From: an uncultured Olsenella sp.
GTDB taxonomy: Bacteria > Actinomycetota > Coriobacteriia > Coriobacteriales > Atopobiaceae
Assembly: GCA_900540955.1 (NCBI GenBank)
Contig: UQIF01000001.1
Location: 1-64,000, forward strand
DNA: 64,000 nucleotides
Direction of reading: 5' to 3'
Below the pieces are notes generated by a model. That model saw only the letters and a program-made list of their open reading frames with translations. It ran no database searches and was not told the DNA's origin. Shown here one piece after another: positions 31,093 through 41,100 of this stretch (the stretch's first letter is position 1; each line of letters opens with the position of its first letter). The translations under genes and the position numbers were made by a program.

Positions 31093-33252
31093 GTGTCCGG
31101 ACGTCCCAGCATAGCCATAGCCTCGGAGAGGGCGCAGCGTACCTGCGCCCTCTCCGATTCCGTAGAGCGCCTGCGTTACGTCAAGGGCTCCCGTGCCGAT
31201 GCGCTGCGCCGGCTCGGCATCCAACGCGTGCGCGATCTTCTTGCTCACGTGCCGCGGCGCTACCTCGATTTCTCGCGCGTGACCAAGATCGCCTTCGCCG
31301 ACGTCGGCTCCGAGGTCACCGTCCTCGGCACCGTGGACAAGGTCGAGCTCAAGTTCCCCCGCCCGCGTATGCAGATCGTCAACCTCATGGTCGTGGACGA
31401 GACGGGTGTCATCGAGGCCACCTTCTTCAAGCAGCCTTGGATCGCCGAGCAGGTGCACAAAGGGGATCTGGTCGCGCTCTCGGGCAAGGTCACGTTCGGG
31501 TACGGGTTTAAGCAGATGAAGGCGCCCTTCCATGAGGTCGTGGGTGCCTCGGGAGACGCCGGCTACGCCCGCGTGCTGCCCGTCCACGGCGTGACCGAGG
31601 GGCTTTCTGCCCCGTGGATGCGACGCATCGTGAGCGCCGCCTTGGCCGACGTGGGCGACATCTGCGACTTTCTGCCCGCGTCGCTTGTGGCCGGCCGCGG
31701 TCTCATGACGCTCGGACGGGCTCTTCGCGAGGTCCATTTCCCGAGCTCGATGCCCGCCGCCGAGCGGGCGCGCAGGCGACTCGCCTACGACGAGCTGCTC
31801 TGCCTGCAGCTCGCGCTGCTCTGCCGCCGGCAGGTCGAGCTCTCGGGGGTCCGCCCCTTCGAGCACGACGTGGTGGGGCAGCGCATGGACGCGCTTCTTT
31901 CCGCGTTGCCCTTCGAGCTCTCGGGCGAGCAACGCGCTGCCGCCGACCAGATCCTCGCCGACATGGCCGCCCCCCGCGTCATGAACCGCCTGCTTCTGGG
32001 CGACGTGGGCACGGGCAAGACCGCCGTGGCGGCGCTCGCCCTCGCGGCCTGCGCCGACACGGGCACGCAGGCCGCGATGATGGCGCCGACCTCGGTTCTC
32101 GCGCGCCAGTACGCCGAGAAGCTCGGGCCCGTCCTCGACGCCGCGGGCATCTCGTGGCGGCTCGTCACGGGGGCCACGCGCGGCCCCGAGCGCGAGGAGG
32201 CGTGCTCCGCGTGTGCCTCGGGCGCTGCCTGCGTGCTCTTCGGCACGACGGCGCTTCTTTCCGAGAAGCTCACGTTCAGGTGCCTTTCGCTTGTGGTCAT
32301 CGACGAGCAGCACCGCTTTGGCGTGGGGCAGCGCGCGGCGCTGCGCGCGAAGGGGCCGGGCGCCGACCTGCTTGCCATGTCGGCCACGCCCATCCCGCGC
32401 ACGCTCGCGCTCTCGGTCTACGGCGACGTCGATCTCTCGCGCATCGCCCACCGCCCGAGGGCGGGCGCGGGCGTGACCACCAAGGTCGTAACGCCAGACA
32501 ACCTCGACCTCGCGTGGGGCGCTATCCGCGACGCGCTCGCGGCGGGGCGGCAGGCCTACGTCGTCTGCCCGCTCGTCGACGACGCCGACGACGGGGCCGG
32601 GCTCGAGGACGTTCCCGAGGGGCTCACCTCCGCGTCCCCGAAGCTGCGATCCGCCGTCTCCACGGCCGCGTGGCTGCGCGAAAGCGTGCTTCCCGGCGTG
32701 GAGATCGACCTTCTGACCGGGCGCATGGCCCCCGACGAGAAGGACGCGGCGATGGAGCGCTTCCGCTCCGGCGCCACGCAGGTGCTCGTGGCGACCACCG
32801 TCGTCGAGGTGGGCGTCGACGTGCCCAACGCCTGTGCCATGGTCGTCCTCGACGCCGACCGCTTCGGCTTGGCGACGCTGCATCAGCTGCGCGGCCGCGT
32901 CGGCCGAGGCGACATCGCCGGCACGTGTTACCTCAGCTGCGCCGCCCGCCAGGGGACGCCCGCCCGCAAGCGCCTGTCGGCGCTCGAGAAGACCTCGGAC
33001 GGCCTTGCGCTGGCGGAGCTCGACCTCAAGCTGCGCCACGAGGGAGAAGTGCTGGGCTATAGGCAGTCGGGCGGCGTCACCCTGCGCGTCTGCGACCTGG
33101 AGAGCGACGGCCAGATCGTGGAGTGGGCCCACGAGGACGCCCGTCGCCTGAGCGGGGAGGACCCATCGCTCGCGCAGCCCGTCCACCGTCTGCTCGCGAC
33201 CGAGGTGCGCGAGCGCTTTGAGGCATATTTCGAGGAACTGGAGCGTTCATGA
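31093..33252 (+). CDS. recG: ATP-dependent DNA helicase RecG
   Basis: 719 residues; begins with GTG 31093. The N-terminal wedge/OB region (YVKGSRADALRRLGI, PRMQIVNLMVVDETG) is followed by helicase motifs: I GDVGTGKT, II DEQHR, III MSATPIPRTLALS, V and VI ATTVVEVGVDVPNA and LHQLRGRVGRG. RecG reverses stalled replication forks and processes branched DNA. It overlaps rsmD by four bases (ATGA). Confidence 0.96.
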   Translation: MSGRPSIAIASERAQRTCALSDSVERLRYVKGSRADALRRLGIQRVRDLLAHVPRRYLDFSRVTKIAFADVGSEVTVLGTVDKVELKFPRPRMQIVNLMVVDETGVIEATFFKQPWIAEQVHKGDLVALSGKVTFGYGFKQMKAPFHEVVGASGDAGYARVLPVHGVTEGLSAPWMRRIVSAALADVGDICDFLPASLVAGRGLMTLGRALREVHFPSSMPAAERARRRLAYDELLCLQLALLCRRQVELSGVRPFEHDVVGQRMDALLSALPFELSGEQRAAADQILADMAAPRVMNRLLLGDVGTGKTAVAALALAACADTGTQAAMMAPTSVLARQYAEKLGPVLDAAGISWRLVTGATRGPEREEACSACASGAACVLFGTTALLSEKLTFRCLSLVVIDEQHRFGVGQRAALRAKGPGADLLAMSATPIPRTLALSVYGDVDLSRIAHRPRAGAGVTTKVVTPDNLDLAWGAIRDALAAGRQAYVVCPLVDDADDGAGLEDVPEGLTSASPKLRSAVSTAAWLRESVLPGVEIDLLTGRMAPDEKDAAMERFRSGATQVLVATTVVEVGVDVPNACAMVVLDADRFGLATLHQLRGRVGRGDIAGTCYLSCAARQGTPARKRLSALEKTSDGLALAELDLKLRHEGEVLGYRQSGGVTLRVCDLESDGQIVEWAHEDARRLSGEDPSLAQPVHRLLATEVRERFEAYFEELERS

Positions 33253-33845
33253 GGATAGTCGGCGGCAAATGGAGGGGGCTTTCCGTCGAGGCCCCGGAGG
33301 GGCGCGGCACCACGCGTCCGACGACCGACAGAAACCGCGAGCGGTTCGCGTCGATGATCCTTTCGGCCGCCGGGCTCGACCTTTCGGACGTCGAGGTGCT
33401 CGACGCCTTCGCCGGGTCGGGCGCCATGGGCTTCGAGCTCGTGAGCCGCGGCGCCGCGCGCGCCGTCTTCGTCGACCTCGACCGCCGTGCCGTCGCGCGC
33501 ATCCGCCGCACGGCGGAGCGGTCGCTTCACGCGGACGCCTCCGAGTGGCGGGCGCTCGCCGGCGACGCCTGCGCGCTCGCCGAGCAGGGGAGGATTCCCG
33601 GCGGCCCCTTCGGCGTCGTCTTTCTCGACCCGCCCTATGCGGTCGAGGCGTCGCGCGTGGCCGCGCTCGTGGCGGCGCTCGCCGACCGCGGCCAGCTCGA
33701 GCAGGGCGCCGTCGTCGTCTATGAGCACGCGAGCGGGAGCGCCGGCATCGACGGCGCGGGCCTGCCGCTTTCCAAGTCAAAGAGCCAGGGCGCGACGACC
33801 GTGGACCTCATGATCGCCGACCCGGAAGGGATTCGTAACCGATGA
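33249..33845 (+). CDS. rsmD: 16S rRNA (guanine966-N2)-methyltransferase RsmD
   Basis: 198 residues. MRIVGGKWRG at the N-terminus, RPTTDRNRERFASMI, the SAM-binding LDAFAGSGAMGFE and catalytic FLDPPY identify RsmD. It overlaps recG and coaD by four bases each, a tightly coupled order commonly seen as rsmD-coaD. Confidence 0.95.
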   Translation: MRIVGGKWRGLSVEAPEGRGTTRPTTDRNRERFASMILSAAGLDLSDVEVLDAFAGSGAMGFELVSRGAARAVFVDLDRRAVARIRRTAERSLHADASEWRALAGDACALAEQGRIPGGPFGVVFLDPPYAVEASRVAALVAALADRGQLEQGAVVVYEHASGSAGIDGAGLPLSKSKSQGATTVDLMIADPEGIRNR

Positions 33846-34369
33846 TTGCTAACGAACCGCAGGTCATGCACGTGGTCGTGCCGGGTACCTTCGATCCTGT
33901 CACGCTGGGGCACGTCGACGTCATCTTGAGGGCCCGCCGGCTCTTCCCGCGCGTGACCGTTGCCGTCGCGGCATCCGCGAACAAGCGGGGGAGCGGGCCG
34001 ACCTTCTCGCTTCCCGAGCGCGTCCAGATGATTTCGGAGGCGCTCTCGGCCGAGGGCATCCACGACGTGGCGGTCAAGCCCTTCTCGGGGCTTCTTGTCG
34101 ACTTCTGCCACGAGGAGGGCGCGGGCGCCGTGGTCAAGGGGCTGCGGGCCATGACCGACTTCGAGTACGAGCTGCAGCAGGCCGACCTCAACTGCCACCT
34201 GTCGCCTGACATCGAGAGCGTCTTCGTCATGTCCAACCCCAAGTACGGGTATGTGAGCTCCTCCATCGTGCGCGAGATCGCCTCCATGGGGTCCTCCGTG
34301 GAGACCTTGGTTCCCCGAAACGTTAATGAACGATTGAGGGAGCGGTTCGGCCAGGGGGCACAGAAGTAA
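33842..34369 (+). CDS. coaD: Phosphopantetheine adenylyltransferase
   Basis: 175 residues; the fourth step of coenzyme A synthesis. The nucleotide-binding motif is PGTFDPVTLGHVDV (T/HxGH), later GLRAMTDFEYELQQADLN and the KYGYVSSSIVREIA segment for ATP binding. Coupled to rsmD. It is somewhat longer at the C-terminus than the minimal enzyme of about 160 residues. Confidence 0.96.
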   Translation: MIANEPQVMHVVVPGTFDPVTLGHVDVILRARRLFPRVTVAVAASANKRGSGPTFSLPERVQMISEALSAEGIHDVAVKPFSGLLVDFCHEEGAGAVVKGLRAMTDFEYELQQADLNCHLSPDIESVFVMSNPKYGYVSSSIVREIASMGSSVETLVPRNVNERLRERFGQGAQK

Positions 34370-34469
34370 TCAAGCGCCGGATAATCTGGTAACATAAGTC
34401 AGTTATCAAACCACGTGATGTGCCGCGAACCAGCAAGAAGCGCGCGCCCATCTGCGAAAGGAGTCCTGG

Positions 34470-34967
34470 ATGCAGCCGGGAGAGGAAATCGAGAGCCTGG
34501 TCGACGAGCTCGAGCAGATCGTGAGCGAGGCCAAGTCGCCCTTAACCGGCGGCGGCCAGAAGAAGATCGTCGACGCCCAGGACGTCTACGAGATCCTGGA
34601 CGAGATTCGCCGCGTGTTCCCGCAGGAGTTCACCGACGCGCGCCGCATCGTCAAGGAGGAGCAGGAGACGCTCGACCGCGCCCAGCAGCAGGCAAGCGCC
34701 ATCATCGCCGACGCCCAGCAGCAGGCGATGATCCTCGCCGGCGACCAGGAGGTCGTCCGCCTGGCCCAGCAGCAGGCCGACGCCATCCGCGACCAGGCCT
34801 CGCAGTACGAGCGCGACACCCGCTACAACGCCGAGGAGTACGCCGACACCGTGCTTGCGCACCTCGAGGAGAACCTCAAGAGCCTCACCGGCTCCGTCAC
34901 CCGCGTGCGCCAGACCCTCGACGAGAACTCCGGCCCGCGCAACACGACCAACAACGTGCCCTGGTAA
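34470..34967 (+). CDS. Conserved-context coiled-coil protein, unknown function
   Basis: 165 residues. After an N-terminal helical region (EEIESLVDELEQIVSEA) and a Gly-rich turn comes VDAQDVYEILDEIRRVFPQEF. A long heptad-rich Gln/Ala coiled coil (about 55-135) follows, with repeated AQQQA motifs, resembling DivIVA-type or F-ATPase b-type helices. There is no signal or membrane segment. AAAGGAG precedes ATG 34470. Placement between coaD and yceD in a housekeeping operon suggests a cell-division or envelope-scaffold role, which is inference only. Confidence 0.75.
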   Translation: MQPGEEIESLVDELEQIVSEAKSPLTGGGQKKIVDAQDVYEILDEIRRVFPQEFTDARRIVKEEQETLDRAQQQASAIIADAQQQAMILAGDQEVVRLAQQQADAIRDQASQYERDTRYNAEEYADTVLAHLEENLKSLTGSVTRVRQTLDENSGPRNTTNNVPW

Positions 34968-34981
34968 GGGGTCCTTATCGC

Positions 34982-35545
34982 ATGAAGTCCGTTATCTTTG
35001 CGCTCGACGAGCGCCTCGGAAACCCCGGCGACACCCTTTCGCTCGCCGGACACCTCGATGAGTCGGGCTATGAGCTCGGCGAGCACGAGTTCGAGCTGCC
35101 CGACGGCATCGACTACGACCTCGCCCTCACCAACGCGGGCGAGGGCATCCTCGTCACCGGCATGATCCGCTGCCACGTGAAGGGCGCCTGCGACCGCTGC
35201 CTCGAGGACGCCGAGTTCGACATCGCGGGCGAGGTCGACGAGTACTATCTCTTTGAGGAGCCCGACCAGCCCGAGGAGGACGACTCCGACGACGACCTCG
35301 ACTTCGCGCTCGTCTTGCCCGACGACACGATCGACCTCGCCGAGGCGCTCTCGACGTCGCTCATCATGGAGACGCCGTTCGTGGTCCTGTGCAAGCCCGA
35401 CTGCAAGGGGCTGTGCCCGGTCTGCGGCGCCAACCTCAACGAGGAGGACTGCGGCCACGCCGCCCAGATCGAGGAGTCCCGCCGCCCGGCGAGCCCCTTC
35501 GCGGCGCTCGCCGACCTCAAGCTCGATGAGGGGGACGGGAAGTAG
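34982..35545 (+). CDS. yceD: YceD/DUF177 family protein
   Basis: 187 residues from ATG 34982. The conserved core reads CHVKGACDRCLEDAEFDI and the C-terminus has CKPDCKGLCPVCGANLNEEDCGH, the four-Cys YceD signature. An acidic insert (PEEDDSDDDLD) sits between. YceD is nearly always followed by rpmF, as here, and is linked to 23S rRNA/ribosome assembly. Confidence 0.92.
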   Translation: MKSVIFALDERLGNPGDTLSLAGHLDESGYELGEHEFELPDGIDYDLALTNAGEGILVTGMIRCHVKGACDRCLEDAEFDIAGEVDEYYLFEEPDQPEEDDSDDDLDFALVLPDDTIDLAEALSTSLIMETPFVVLCKPDCKGLCPVCGANLNEEDCGHAAQIEESRRPASPFAALADLKLDEGDGK

Positions 35546-35599
35546 GCGTGTCCTTCTTCTCGTGAAGAATTACTGTATAGTGCCAAAGGCGCTGGAACG

Positions 35600-35608
35600 T
35601 GCTATAGT
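35600..35608 (+). promoter_or_regulatory. Extended -10 promoter of rpmF
   Basis: TGCTATAGT (35600-35608) is an extended -10 about 88 bases before rpmF. A second TATAGT at 35576-35581 could act as another start site. Confidence 0.5.
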
Positions 35609-35695
35609 TATCAACGCATGATTTTTGGCGATAGGCCGTCATCTGCGCGCGGAAGCGCCCCGATGACGTTGGAAGAGAAGTCTGAGAGGTTCATC

Positions 35696-35875
35696 ATGGC
35701 AGTACCCAAGCAAAAGAAGGGCCGCGGCGCCACCCACTCCCGTCGTTCGGCGAACAGCAAGCTCACCGCTGCTCCGCGCTCCGTGTGCCCGCAGTGCGGC
35801 GCTCCGAAGCTCCCGCACCACGTGTGCCCGAACTGCGGCTACTACAAGGACCGCGAGGTCGTCGTCACCGAGTAG
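35696..35875 (+). CDS. rpmF: 50S ribosomal protein L32
   Basis: 59 residues, MAVPKQKKGRGATHSRRS, then CPQCGAPKLPHHVCPNCGYY, the zinc-ribbon form of L32. GAGAGG precedes ATG 35696. Followed by a strong terminator. Confidence 0.97.
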   Translation: MAVPKQKKGRGATHSRRSANSKLTAAPRSVCPQCGAPKLPHHVCPNCGYYKDREVVVTE

Positions 35876-35907
35876 CCTTGAGCCTCGAGCGATAGTTGCA
35901 CCTTCTA

Positions 35908-35939
35908 GGGAGGTCGCCACAAGGCGGCCTCCCTTTTTT
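35908..35939 (+). terminator. Terminator of rpmF
   Basis: GGGAGGTCGCC and GGCGGCCTCCC (one G-T pair) with an ACAA loop, then TTTTTT. Confidence 0.9.
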
Positions 35940-35983
35940 CGCGGCGCGCTGGGGATTGGAGTTCACGGACCTTCCTCAAATCG

Positions 35984-36010
35984 TTGGACAGGGTGCCGTA
36001 TAATTATAAG
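35984..36010 (+). promoter_or_regulatory. Candidate promoter of the plsX operon
   Basis: TATAAT (35999-36004) and TATAAG (36005-36010) adjoin each other, with TTGGAC at 35984-35989. The TATAAG pairing has a 15-base spacer, slightly short. Confidence 0.45.
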
Positions 36011-36041
36011 GTTGAATAAATGAGCCTCGTGGGAGGATTGC

Positions 36042-37025
36042 ATGGTAACCATTTGCGTTGACGTCATGGGTTCCGACAAGGACCCCTCCGAGCTTCTTGA
36101 GGGCGTCGCCGCGGCGCTCGCCGCCGACCCCGACCTCAAGGTCCTCGTCGCCGGCGCCCCGGACGTCGTCGAGCCCTTCTGCGAGAAGAGCGACCGGGCG
36201 GAGGCGCTGCCGTGCTCCGAGGTCATCACCATGTCCGAGCACCCCGCCAACGCCGTGCGCCAAAAGAAGGGCGCGAGCATCGTGCGTGCCGCAGCCGCGG
36301 TCCGCGCGGGTGAGGCCGACGGCCTCTTCTCCGCCGGTTCCACGGGCGCCGTGCTCACCGCTGCCACCTTCGGCGTCGGCCGCATCAAGGGCATCAAGCG
36401 CCCCGCGCTCTGCCTGCCCCTGCCCGGCCTCGGCGACCACAAGACGGTCTTCCTCGACATGGGCGCCAACGCCGACGTCAAGCCCGAGGTGATGGTCCAG
36501 TTCGCAAAGATGGGACGCGCCTACGCCGCCGTCGCCCTGGGCGTCGAGGACGCGCGCGTGGGCCTTCTGTGCAACGGCTCCGAGGAAACCAAGGGCTCAT
36601 CAATGGCGCTCGCCTACCACGAGGCGCTCGCCGCGGGCGACTGTGGGTTCGCGGGCAACGCCGAGGGCACCGATATCCTCGGAAACTCTTTCGACGTCAT
36701 CGTCGCCGACGGCTTCTCGGGCAACATCGCCACGAAGTCCATCGAGGGCGCCGGCAAGTTCGTCCTTGCCCGCCTGAAGGCGGCGATGGGCCAGTCCCTT
36801 CTGAGCAAGATCGGCCTCGCCCTGCTCAAGGGCACGCTCAAGTCGATGAGCGCCGAGCTCTCGGGCGACGAGTACGGCGGTGCCATCCTGCTGGGCCTTA
36901 AAGCCCCGGTGGTCAAGGGCCATGGGTCGACCTCGGCACGCGCCGTCTGCCAGGGCACCTTGGCCGCCGCCAAGGCCGTCCGCGGCGACCTCTGCGGCCG
37001 CATCGCCCGCGCCTGCGAGGCGTGA
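36042..37025 (+). CDS. plsX: Phosphate acyltransferase PlsX
   Basis: 327 residues. PlsX turns acyl-ACP into acyl-phosphate for phospholipid synthesis. Motifs: VDVMGSDKDP at the N-terminus, GLFSAGSTGAVLTAATF, VFLDMGANADVKPE, LLCNGSEETKGS, GNAEGTDIL and VADGFSGNIATKSIEG. GTGGGAGG precedes ATG 36042. It begins the run plsX-acpP-rnc-smc-ftsY-ffh. Confidence 0.96.
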   Translation: MVTICVDVMGSDKDPSELLEGVAAALAADPDLKVLVAGAPDVVEPFCEKSDRAEALPCSEVITMSEHPANAVRQKKGASIVRAAAAVRAGEADGLFSAGSTGAVLTAATFGVGRIKGIKRPALCLPLPGLGDHKTVFLDMGANADVKPEVMVQFAKMGRAYAAVALGVEDARVGLLCNGSEETKGSSMALAYHEALAAGDCGFAGNAEGTDILGNSFDVIVADGFSGNIATKSIEGAGKFVLARLKAAMGQSLLSKIGLALLKGTLKSMSAELSGDEYGGAILLGLKAPVVKGHGSTSARAVCQGTLAAAKAVRGDLCGRIARACEA

Positions 37026-37109
37026 TCTAAAGGGTAGAATCAAGGGGCACGCACTGAAGCGGCCCGCCAGACACCGACCCGGGTGCTTTTCCCGGATAAA
37101 GGAGAGACC

Positions 37110-37346
37110 ATGAACCGCCAGGAGATTCTCGAGAAGGTCGTCGAGCTCGTCAACGACACCCTCGACGTCGATAACGTCGAGCTCAGCGAGGACACCAACC
37201 TCAAGGACCTCGGCGCCGACTCCTTCGACCTCCTCGAGCTCGTGACCGCCCTCGAGGACGAGTTCGAGCTCACCATGGACGACGACGACGTCGAGAAGAT
37301 CGCAACCGTCGGCCAGGTCGTCGACGCCATCGAGAACGCCCAGTAG
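37110..37346 (+). CDS. acpP: Acyl carrier protein
   Basis: 78 residues, very acidic. DLGADSFDLLELV carries the serine that receives phosphopantetheine. AAAGGAGAG precedes ATG 37110. Between plsX and rnc, the common bacterial order. Confidence 0.97.
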   Translation: MNRQEILEKVVELVNDTLDVDNVELSEDTNLKDLGADSFDLLELVTALEDEFELTMDDDDVEKIATVGQVVDAIENAQ

Positions 37347-37365
37347 GCGCACGGGGGCGTAGCTT

Positions 37366-38094
37366 TTGAAGATGCACAAGCGTGTGGCCGCCGCCGAGGC
37401 GATCTGCGGCCATGAGTTCTCGGACAAGACGCTTCTCGAGCGGGCGCTCACGCACCCCTCCGCCGTTGAGGGCGCCCGCACGAAGCTCTCCTACGAGCGC
37501 CTGGAGTTCCTGGGCGACTCGGTGCTCGGCGCCATCGTGGCGACCGATATCTATGAACGCTACCCGGCCATGAACGAGGGCGAGCTCTCGCAGCTCAAGA
37601 TCGCGCTCGTCTCGGGCAACATGCTCTCCATGATTGCCGAGGGCCTCGGTGTGGGCCCCCTCATCGTCATGGGCGAGTCCGAGAAGGGCACGAATGCCCG
37701 CGGCATGCACTCGGCGCTCGAGAACGTCTACGAGTCGATCGTGGGCGCCCTCTACCTCGATGCCGGCTACGAGGCCACCCACGAGTTTGTTCAGCGCACG
37801 TTGGGCCCGCACGTCTCGACCGACCTCGCAAAGAAGCCCATCAGCGCCAAATCGCGCCTGCAGGAGGTCACCCAGCGCGACATGCGCTGCGGCCCCGAGT
37901 ACAAGCTCATAGCCGAGGAGGGCCCCGCCCACACGCCCACGTTCACCTCCGTCGCCATGGTCGAGGGTCGCAGGATCGGCCGCGGCCAGGGCCACTCGAA
38001 GAAGTCCTCCGAGAGCGCCGCCGCCGCCGACGCGCTCGTCAACCTCGGCTATGCCAAGGAAGGCGAGTTCGACCACGAGGGCTTCACCAACTAG
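37366..38094 (+). CDS. rnc: Ribonuclease III
   Basis: 242 residues. Catalytic signature YERLEFLGDSVLGAIV, later AIVGALYLDAGYE, and a C-terminal double-strand RNA-binding domain (SAKSRLQEVTQR ... KKSSESAAAADALVNLG). The likely start is TTG 37366, eight bases after GGGGG; ATG 37372 is possible. It cuts double-stranded rRNA precursors and structured mRNAs, and so could act on the long perfect hairpins in this window. Confidence 0.95.
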   Translation: MKMHKRVAAAEAICGHEFSDKTLLERALTHPSAVEGARTKLSYERLEFLGDSVLGAIVATDIYERYPAMNEGELSQLKIALVSGNMLSMIAEGLGVGPLIVMGESEKGTNARGMHSALENVYESIVGALYLDAGYEATHEFVQRTLGPHVSTDLAKKPISAKSRLQEVTQRDMRCGPEYKLIAEEGPAHTPTFTSVAMVEGRRIGRGQGHSKKSSESAAAADALVNLGYAKEGEFDHEGFTN

Positions 38095-38133
38095 CAGCGC
38101 CCCCGCGCGCACGCACCCGAAAGGCACACCCGC

Positions 38134-41100
38134 TTGTATCTGAAGTCGCTCACACTTAAGGGTTTCAAGTCCTTCGCGGACAAAACCCAGATGGTCTTCG
38201 ACCCCGGCCTCAACGTGGTCGTGGGCCCCAACGGCTCCGGCAAGTCGAACGTGTCGGACGCCATCTTGTGGGTACTCGGCGAGCAGAGCGCGAAGATGCT
38301 GCGCGGCCAGGCCATGGAAGACGTGATCTTCTCGGGCTCCTCCGCCCGCGGCGCGGTGGGCCTCGCCGAGGTCACGCTCGTGCTCGACAACACCGACCAC
38401 ACGCTGCCCATCGACTTCACCGAGGTCGCCGTCACGCGTCGCATGTACCGCTCCGGCGAGTCCGAGTACCTCATCAACAACGCCCCGTCGCGCCTGCGCG
38501 ACGTGCAGGACATCCTGCACGACTCGGGCCTCGGCAAGGACACCCACTCCATCATCAGCCAGGGCAAGCTCGACTCCGTGCTCTCCAGCCGCCCCGAGGA
38601 GCGCCGCGGCCTCATAGAGGAGGCCGCCGACATCTCCAAGCACCGTCGGCGCAAGGAGCGCTCCATGCGAAAGCTCGCGAGCATGGACGAGAACCTTGCC
38701 CGCGCCAAGGTGGTCTCGCGCGAGATCTCCCGCCAGCTGAAGCCCCTCGAGCGCCAGGTCGACAAGGCTAAGCGCGCCCACGACCTGCAAGGACGTCTCC
38801 AGGAGCTCACTGTGCAGCTCGCGGTGGACGACCTGCGCCGCCTGCAGGAGCAGTACACGCGGCTCGCCGCCCGTGCGCACGAGGCCGACGCCGCCGTCGA
38901 GCTCGCCCAATACCGCCACGACGAGAAGCGCGCCGAGCTCGAGAAGCTCCAGAGCCTCCTCGAGCAGAAGGGCCTGTTTGTGGGCGACCTCGGCGAGCAG
39001 CGCCGACGCCTGCAGGACACCCTCGGCCGCATGGAGTCCGACATGCGCCTGCTCGAGGAGAAGGGCAAGAACATGGTGTCGCGCCTCTCCGAGATGCGCA
39101 CCCAGCTCGCCACCATGGGCCGCCAGCGCACCGAGGCCGCTGGCGAGCACGAGCGCCTGCTCGGCGAGCTCTCCGACCTCGGCGTCCGTGAGCGCGAGCT
39201 TCGCGTCTCCGTTGACGAGCTCCAGGAGGAGTCGCGCGAGTGCGCGCGTGCCCGCAAGGACCTCGAGGCCGAGGTCTCCCGCCTGACGTCTGCCGAGCGC
39301 CAGGCGCGCTCGCTCGCCGACCGCGAGACGCTCGCCTATGCCAAGCTCGAGGACCAGATCGGAAACTCCGAGGTCGAGGACGAGATGTTCGCCGACCGCT
39401 TGGCCCAGCTCGCCGACACCATCGCCAACTCCGAGGCGGCCATGGAAGAGCGCGCCTCGCGCGAGTCCAGGCTCAAGTCCGGCCTCGAGGAGGCCCGTGC
39501 CCGCGTGGCCGAGCTCGCCGACGACGTCAACGCGAAGAACAACGAGCTCGCCGCCGCCCGCCGCGCCGAGAAGGACGCCCGCGCCGCCGTCTCCTCCGCC
39601 GAGGCGACGCTCGGGGCTCTGCGCTCCGTCGACGCCCAGGTCGAGAAGGCGAGCCCGCTCGCCGCCAAGCTCGTCGCCGGCAAGGAGGCGCAGGGGCGCG
39701 TGGAGTGCCGCCTGGCCGATCTCATTGACGCCGAGCCCGAGATCGAGGGGCTTGTCGAGAGGTTCCTCGGCGACGACCTCGCCGCGCTCGTCGTCGCCGA
39801 CGCGCAGGCCGCCGCGACCCTGGCCGCCGCGGGCGCCGCGCTCACAGGCGTCGAGGGCCGGGCCACGGTGCTCTCGCGCGACGTCGCCCGCGCCGCCCAG
39901 GCGGCCGCCGACGCCCCCGGCGAGCCGCTCGTCTCGCGCCTCCGCGTGGGCGACGAGGCCCGCGGGCTGCTCGAGGCGCTTTTGGGCGACGTGAGGCTCG
40001 TGGGCGACGCCCACGCCGCCGTCTGCGCCCACGCGAAGGCGCCCGCGTTCACCTACGTATCTCCCGACGGCGTGTGCGTGCTGCCCGATGGCCGCGTGCA
40101 CGTGGGCGGTGCGCCCTCGAGCGAGGCCGGCGCGCTCGAGCGCAAGCGAAGGATCCGCGCGCTCGCCGAGGAGGCCCCCCGCCTCAAGGAGTCTCTCGAG
40201 TCCGCCAGCGCGGCCGTGACCGAGCTGGAGGCGACCATCCAGGCCGTGCGCGAGGAGCACGCCCAGGCCAAGGGCGAGGTCGCCCGCCTGCAGGCCGAGC
40301 TCACCTCCGCTGCCTCCGAGCGCGGCCGCCTCGAGAGCCAGCACGCGGGCGCCCTCTCGGAGCGCGCCCAGGTGACCCAGCGCCGCGAGGCGTCGCAGCA
40401 GAAGGCCGCCGAGGCACGCAGGCACATCGAGGAGCACCGCGCCGCGGCAAAGAAGGCGACCGCCGAGGCCGACTCGCTCGCCTCCGAGCTCAAGCAGAGG
40501 CAGGAGGACCACGAGAAGGCCACCCGCGAGTCCGGGCGCGCCAACCGCGAGCTCTCCGAGGCCCGCCTCGAGCTCGCCATGGCAACCGAGCGCCGCAGCA
40601 ACGCGGCTGCCCGGGAGCGCGAGTGCGCAGCGCGAGTCGCCGACCTCGAGCGCCGCATCAAGGCCACCGAGGACTCCTCGCGCGCCCTCGACATCGTGCG
40701 CCTGCGCGTGGACCCGCTCCACGACCGCTACGACGCGGTGCACGAGCGCGCCCTCGAGTGGGCGGCGCGCCTCAAGGACCGTGCTTCTTTTGCCGAGGCC
40801 GACTCCGACTCGCTCAAGCGCACGATCGGCGACGCCAAGGAGGCCGTGAGCGCCGCCTCGGCCGCCCTCGAGTCCGCCAAGACCTCCGTCAACGAGGTCA
40901 AGGTCGACATGGGTCGCCTCGAGGTCCAGGTCGAGGGCGCCATCAACGCCATCACCGCCACGGGCGCCGTGCTCGACGAGGCGCTGCGCGTGCCCGAGCC
41001 CGAGGACCGCGACGCCGCCGAGCGCGAGGTCGCGAGCCTGCGCTCGCAGATCGAGGGCATCGGCCCCGTAAACGAGGTCGCCATGGACGAGTACCTGCGC

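Noticed and set aside
29395..33186. 1263-codon open frame on the minus strand
   Set aside because: Antisense to the DAK-domain gene and recG, both fully supported by motifs.
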